The notes below the pieces were generated by a model, which saw only the letters and a list, made by a program, of their open reading frames with translations, was not told the DNA's origin and did not search any database. The position numbers and the translations under genes are program-made. Positions 41,134 through 42,224 of a DNA stretch of 42,224 bases are shown one piece after another; positions within the stretch are counted from its first letter, which is position 1; each line of letters starts with the position of its first letter. The stretch lies in NCBI GenBank assembly GCA_958427355.1, contig CAUACA010000018.1, positions 1-42,224 of the forward strand, given 5' to 3'. Source of the stretch: an uncultured Collinsella sp. Its GTDB lineage: Bacteria; Actinomycetota; Coriobacteriia; Coriobacteriales; Coriobacteriaceae.

Positions 41134-41168
41134 ACCTGCCAAAATAAACCTGTCCCTTTTTGGTAGGT
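41134..41168 (+). repeat. 35-bp dispersed palindromic repeat, copy 3
   Basis: Matches 20543-20577 in the same orientation except for one base near the right end (GGTAGGT for GGCAGGT). Its last base is the last base of the rlmA stop codon on the minus strand. Confidence 0.85.
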
Positions 41169-41983
41169 TAGCAGTGGCGGTACTCGGCGATGATGAAGTC
41201 AATATCGGTCTGGAGCGTGTCCAAGTTTGCCAGGCGCTCTTTGTCGGCAGGGCGCGTGCGATAGTAGTATGGCGTCATCTGGAACACCGCCTCGATGTCG
41301 GCCTGGGTCTGGAGCGTAATGTTCGCAGACACCCGCTGCGTTCCGACCAACTCAAGCTCGGTGGTCTTCGGCAGCTTCTCATCGTTAAGGTACGGCGTGT
41401 CGTAGAGCACCTCCTTGAGCCCAAACAGATGACGGGCACCCGGCACCACGGTATAGAACGAACCCTCTGGCGCCAGCACGCGGGCAAATTCGCGCTCGTT
41501 AAAGGGAGCAAAGAGCTCGGTCACCATATCGAAGGCGCCATCGGCCACGGGGATATCCTTCATATTGGCCACGAAATAGGTCGCATCGCCGCGCTTGGCG
41601 GCCAGGCGCACCATCTCTTTGCCCAGGTCGAAACCGTAAGCATCCACGCCCGGCACCGCGCCCATGGCACTGGTGTAGTAGCCCTCGCCGCAGCAAATAT
41701 CGAGCAGCGTCATGGGGCCATTCGTAGACGTGGCACGCCCAGACACCTGCTTGCGCACCAACTCGACCATCGCATCGCGCAACGGCGCATAGTAACCACG
41801 GTTCAGAAAGTCACGACGGCTGCGCGCCTGCGACTTGGGATCGCCCATGGAGTCGCCGCTCTTGGACGAGCGCAGCAGATATAGATAGCCCTCGCGCGCA
41901 CGGTCAAACCTGTGTCCGCCCGCGCATGCAGCACCGCGCTCATTGTCCACCAACGGCTCATGGCAAACGGGACACAACAACAT
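41168..41983 (-). CDS. rlmA: 23S rRNA (guanine-N1)-methyltransferase, RlmA family
   Basis: A 271-residue protein with the N-terminal zinc finger of RlmA (Cys4, Cys7, Cys20, His24 in CPVC...CAGGH), HRFDRAREGYLYLL, the KSGDSMGDPKSQARSRRDFLNRGYY segment typical of the family, and SAM motif LDICCGEGYY. It methylates G745 or G748 of 23S rRNA, the latter linked to macrolide sensitivity in some species. AGGAG lies 5 nt before the ATG. Confidence 0.9.
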   Translation of the reverse strand: MLLCPVCHEPLVDNERGAACAGGHRFDRAREGYLYLLRSSKSGDSMGDPKSQARSRRDFLNRGYYAPLRDAMVELVRKQVSGRATSTNGPMTLLDICCGEGYYTSAMGAVPGVDAYGFDLGKEMVRLAAKRGDATYFVANMKDIPVADGAFDMVTELFAPFNEREFARVLAPEGSFYTVVPGARHLFGLKEVLYDTPYLNDEKLPKTTELELVGTQRVSANITLQTQADIEAVFQMTPYYYRTRPADKERLANLDTLQTDIDFIIAEYRHC

Positions 41984-42040
41984 GGCAACTCCTTAGCGCG
42001 AACAACACAACGCCCACCATTGTCGCACGCCTCCCCCACC

Positions 42041-42169
42041 TAGTCATTGGGGACGTTCTTAAACGACTAGTCAAAAGGGACACTCTTGCGTCACATAGGG
42101 ACACTCCTTTTGGTCGGTGCCAAAGAGTGTCCCCAACGACTAGTCGTTTAAGAACGTCCCCAACGACTA
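42041..42169. repeat. Nested inverted-repeat complex at the window end
   Basis: Arms 42041-42072 and 42138-42169 (32 bp, one mismatch) contain GGGGACGTTCTTAAACGAC. Inside are two direct GGGACACTC copies (42077, 42098) and one inverted GAGTGTCCC (42125). A partial extra copy of the arm (AAGAACGTCC) follows at 42171. The composite resembles a REP/BIME cluster; no gene overlaps it. Confidence 0.8.
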
Positions 42170-42198
42170 TAAGAACGTCCATTACAGTCGAAATTGTC

Positions 42199-42219
42199 AG
42201 CCCGGGACCGTCTCGGGCT
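42199..42219. terminator. Short stem-loop at the window edge
   Basis: AGCCCG (42199-42204) pairs with CGGGCT (42214-42219). It may be part of a terminator or leader of a gene beyond the window. Confidence 0.35.
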
Positions 42220-42224
42220 ACGAT

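Overview
The window reads as chromosomal DNA of a high-GC gut actinobacterium of the class Coriobacteriia, most likely Collinsella or a close relative. The reasons are the GC-rich codon use, a bile salt hydrolase, LAxTG-type wall-sorting signals, LysR and DMT transporter gene pairs, and many intergenic palindromes. The genus assignment is inference. No rRNA, tRNA, CRISPR array or prophage was found.

Layout. 1-8731: remnant of a peptide deformylase; an XRE-type HTH fused to an alanine-type aminotransferase, with a phased operator array; a LysR regulator divergent from an EamA exporter; the Kup potassium transporter; an IS3-family (IS150-group-like) element that sits in the loop of what looks like the kup terminator; and a bile salt hydrolase. 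8799-15850: a deformylase homologue with a degenerate metal-site motif, an AzgA-type purine permease, two tandem secreted beta-helix surface proteins with LAATGD anchors, and a small esterase. The spacer between the two surface proteins holds a copy of the last 15 codons of the purine permease gene, so the 2.05 kb tandem duplication can be read directly. 15876-20437 (minus strand): uracil permease, MetE-like methyltransferase, LysR regulator, HAD phosphatase.

20476-22637: a pair of 35-bp inverted repeats, then a TPP riboswitch with terminator controlling thiM, a thiamine-binding protein gene and thiE, which is a thiamine salvage operon. 22750-30586: patatin-like lipase; two related cyclic-di-GMP proteins (GGDEF-PAS-GGDEF-like, one extended with a further GGDEF-like domain and EAL); an FMN reductase; a cysteine-less ArsC/Spx-fold protein; a COG0523 metal-chaperone GTPase.

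30682-38288: trmL with an unusual acidic insertion; an Orc1/Cdc6-like AAA ATPase; a short UvrA paralogue; a second related AAA ATPase that appears co-transcribed with the UvrA paralogue and is preceded by three TTATACC boxes at exact 10-bp spacing; and a translation GTPase resembling tetracycline ribosomal-protection proteins but with a changed loop. Three palindromes of one dispersed family border this block, with compensated changes between their arms. 38523-42224: GNAT acetyltransferase, small zinc-ribbon protein, rsmJ, a 46-residue membrane protein, a four-helix membrane protein, rlmA, and a complex nested inverted repeat at the window edge.

Cross-cutting themes are (1) dispersed palindromic units that often contain the stop codon of the upstream gene, (2) members of catalytic families that have lost a signature residue (deformylase, ArsC fold, the Tet-like loop), and (3) tandem paralogy (surface proteins, cyclic-di-GMP proteins, AAA ATPases). 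All functional assignments come from motifs read by eye, without database searches.
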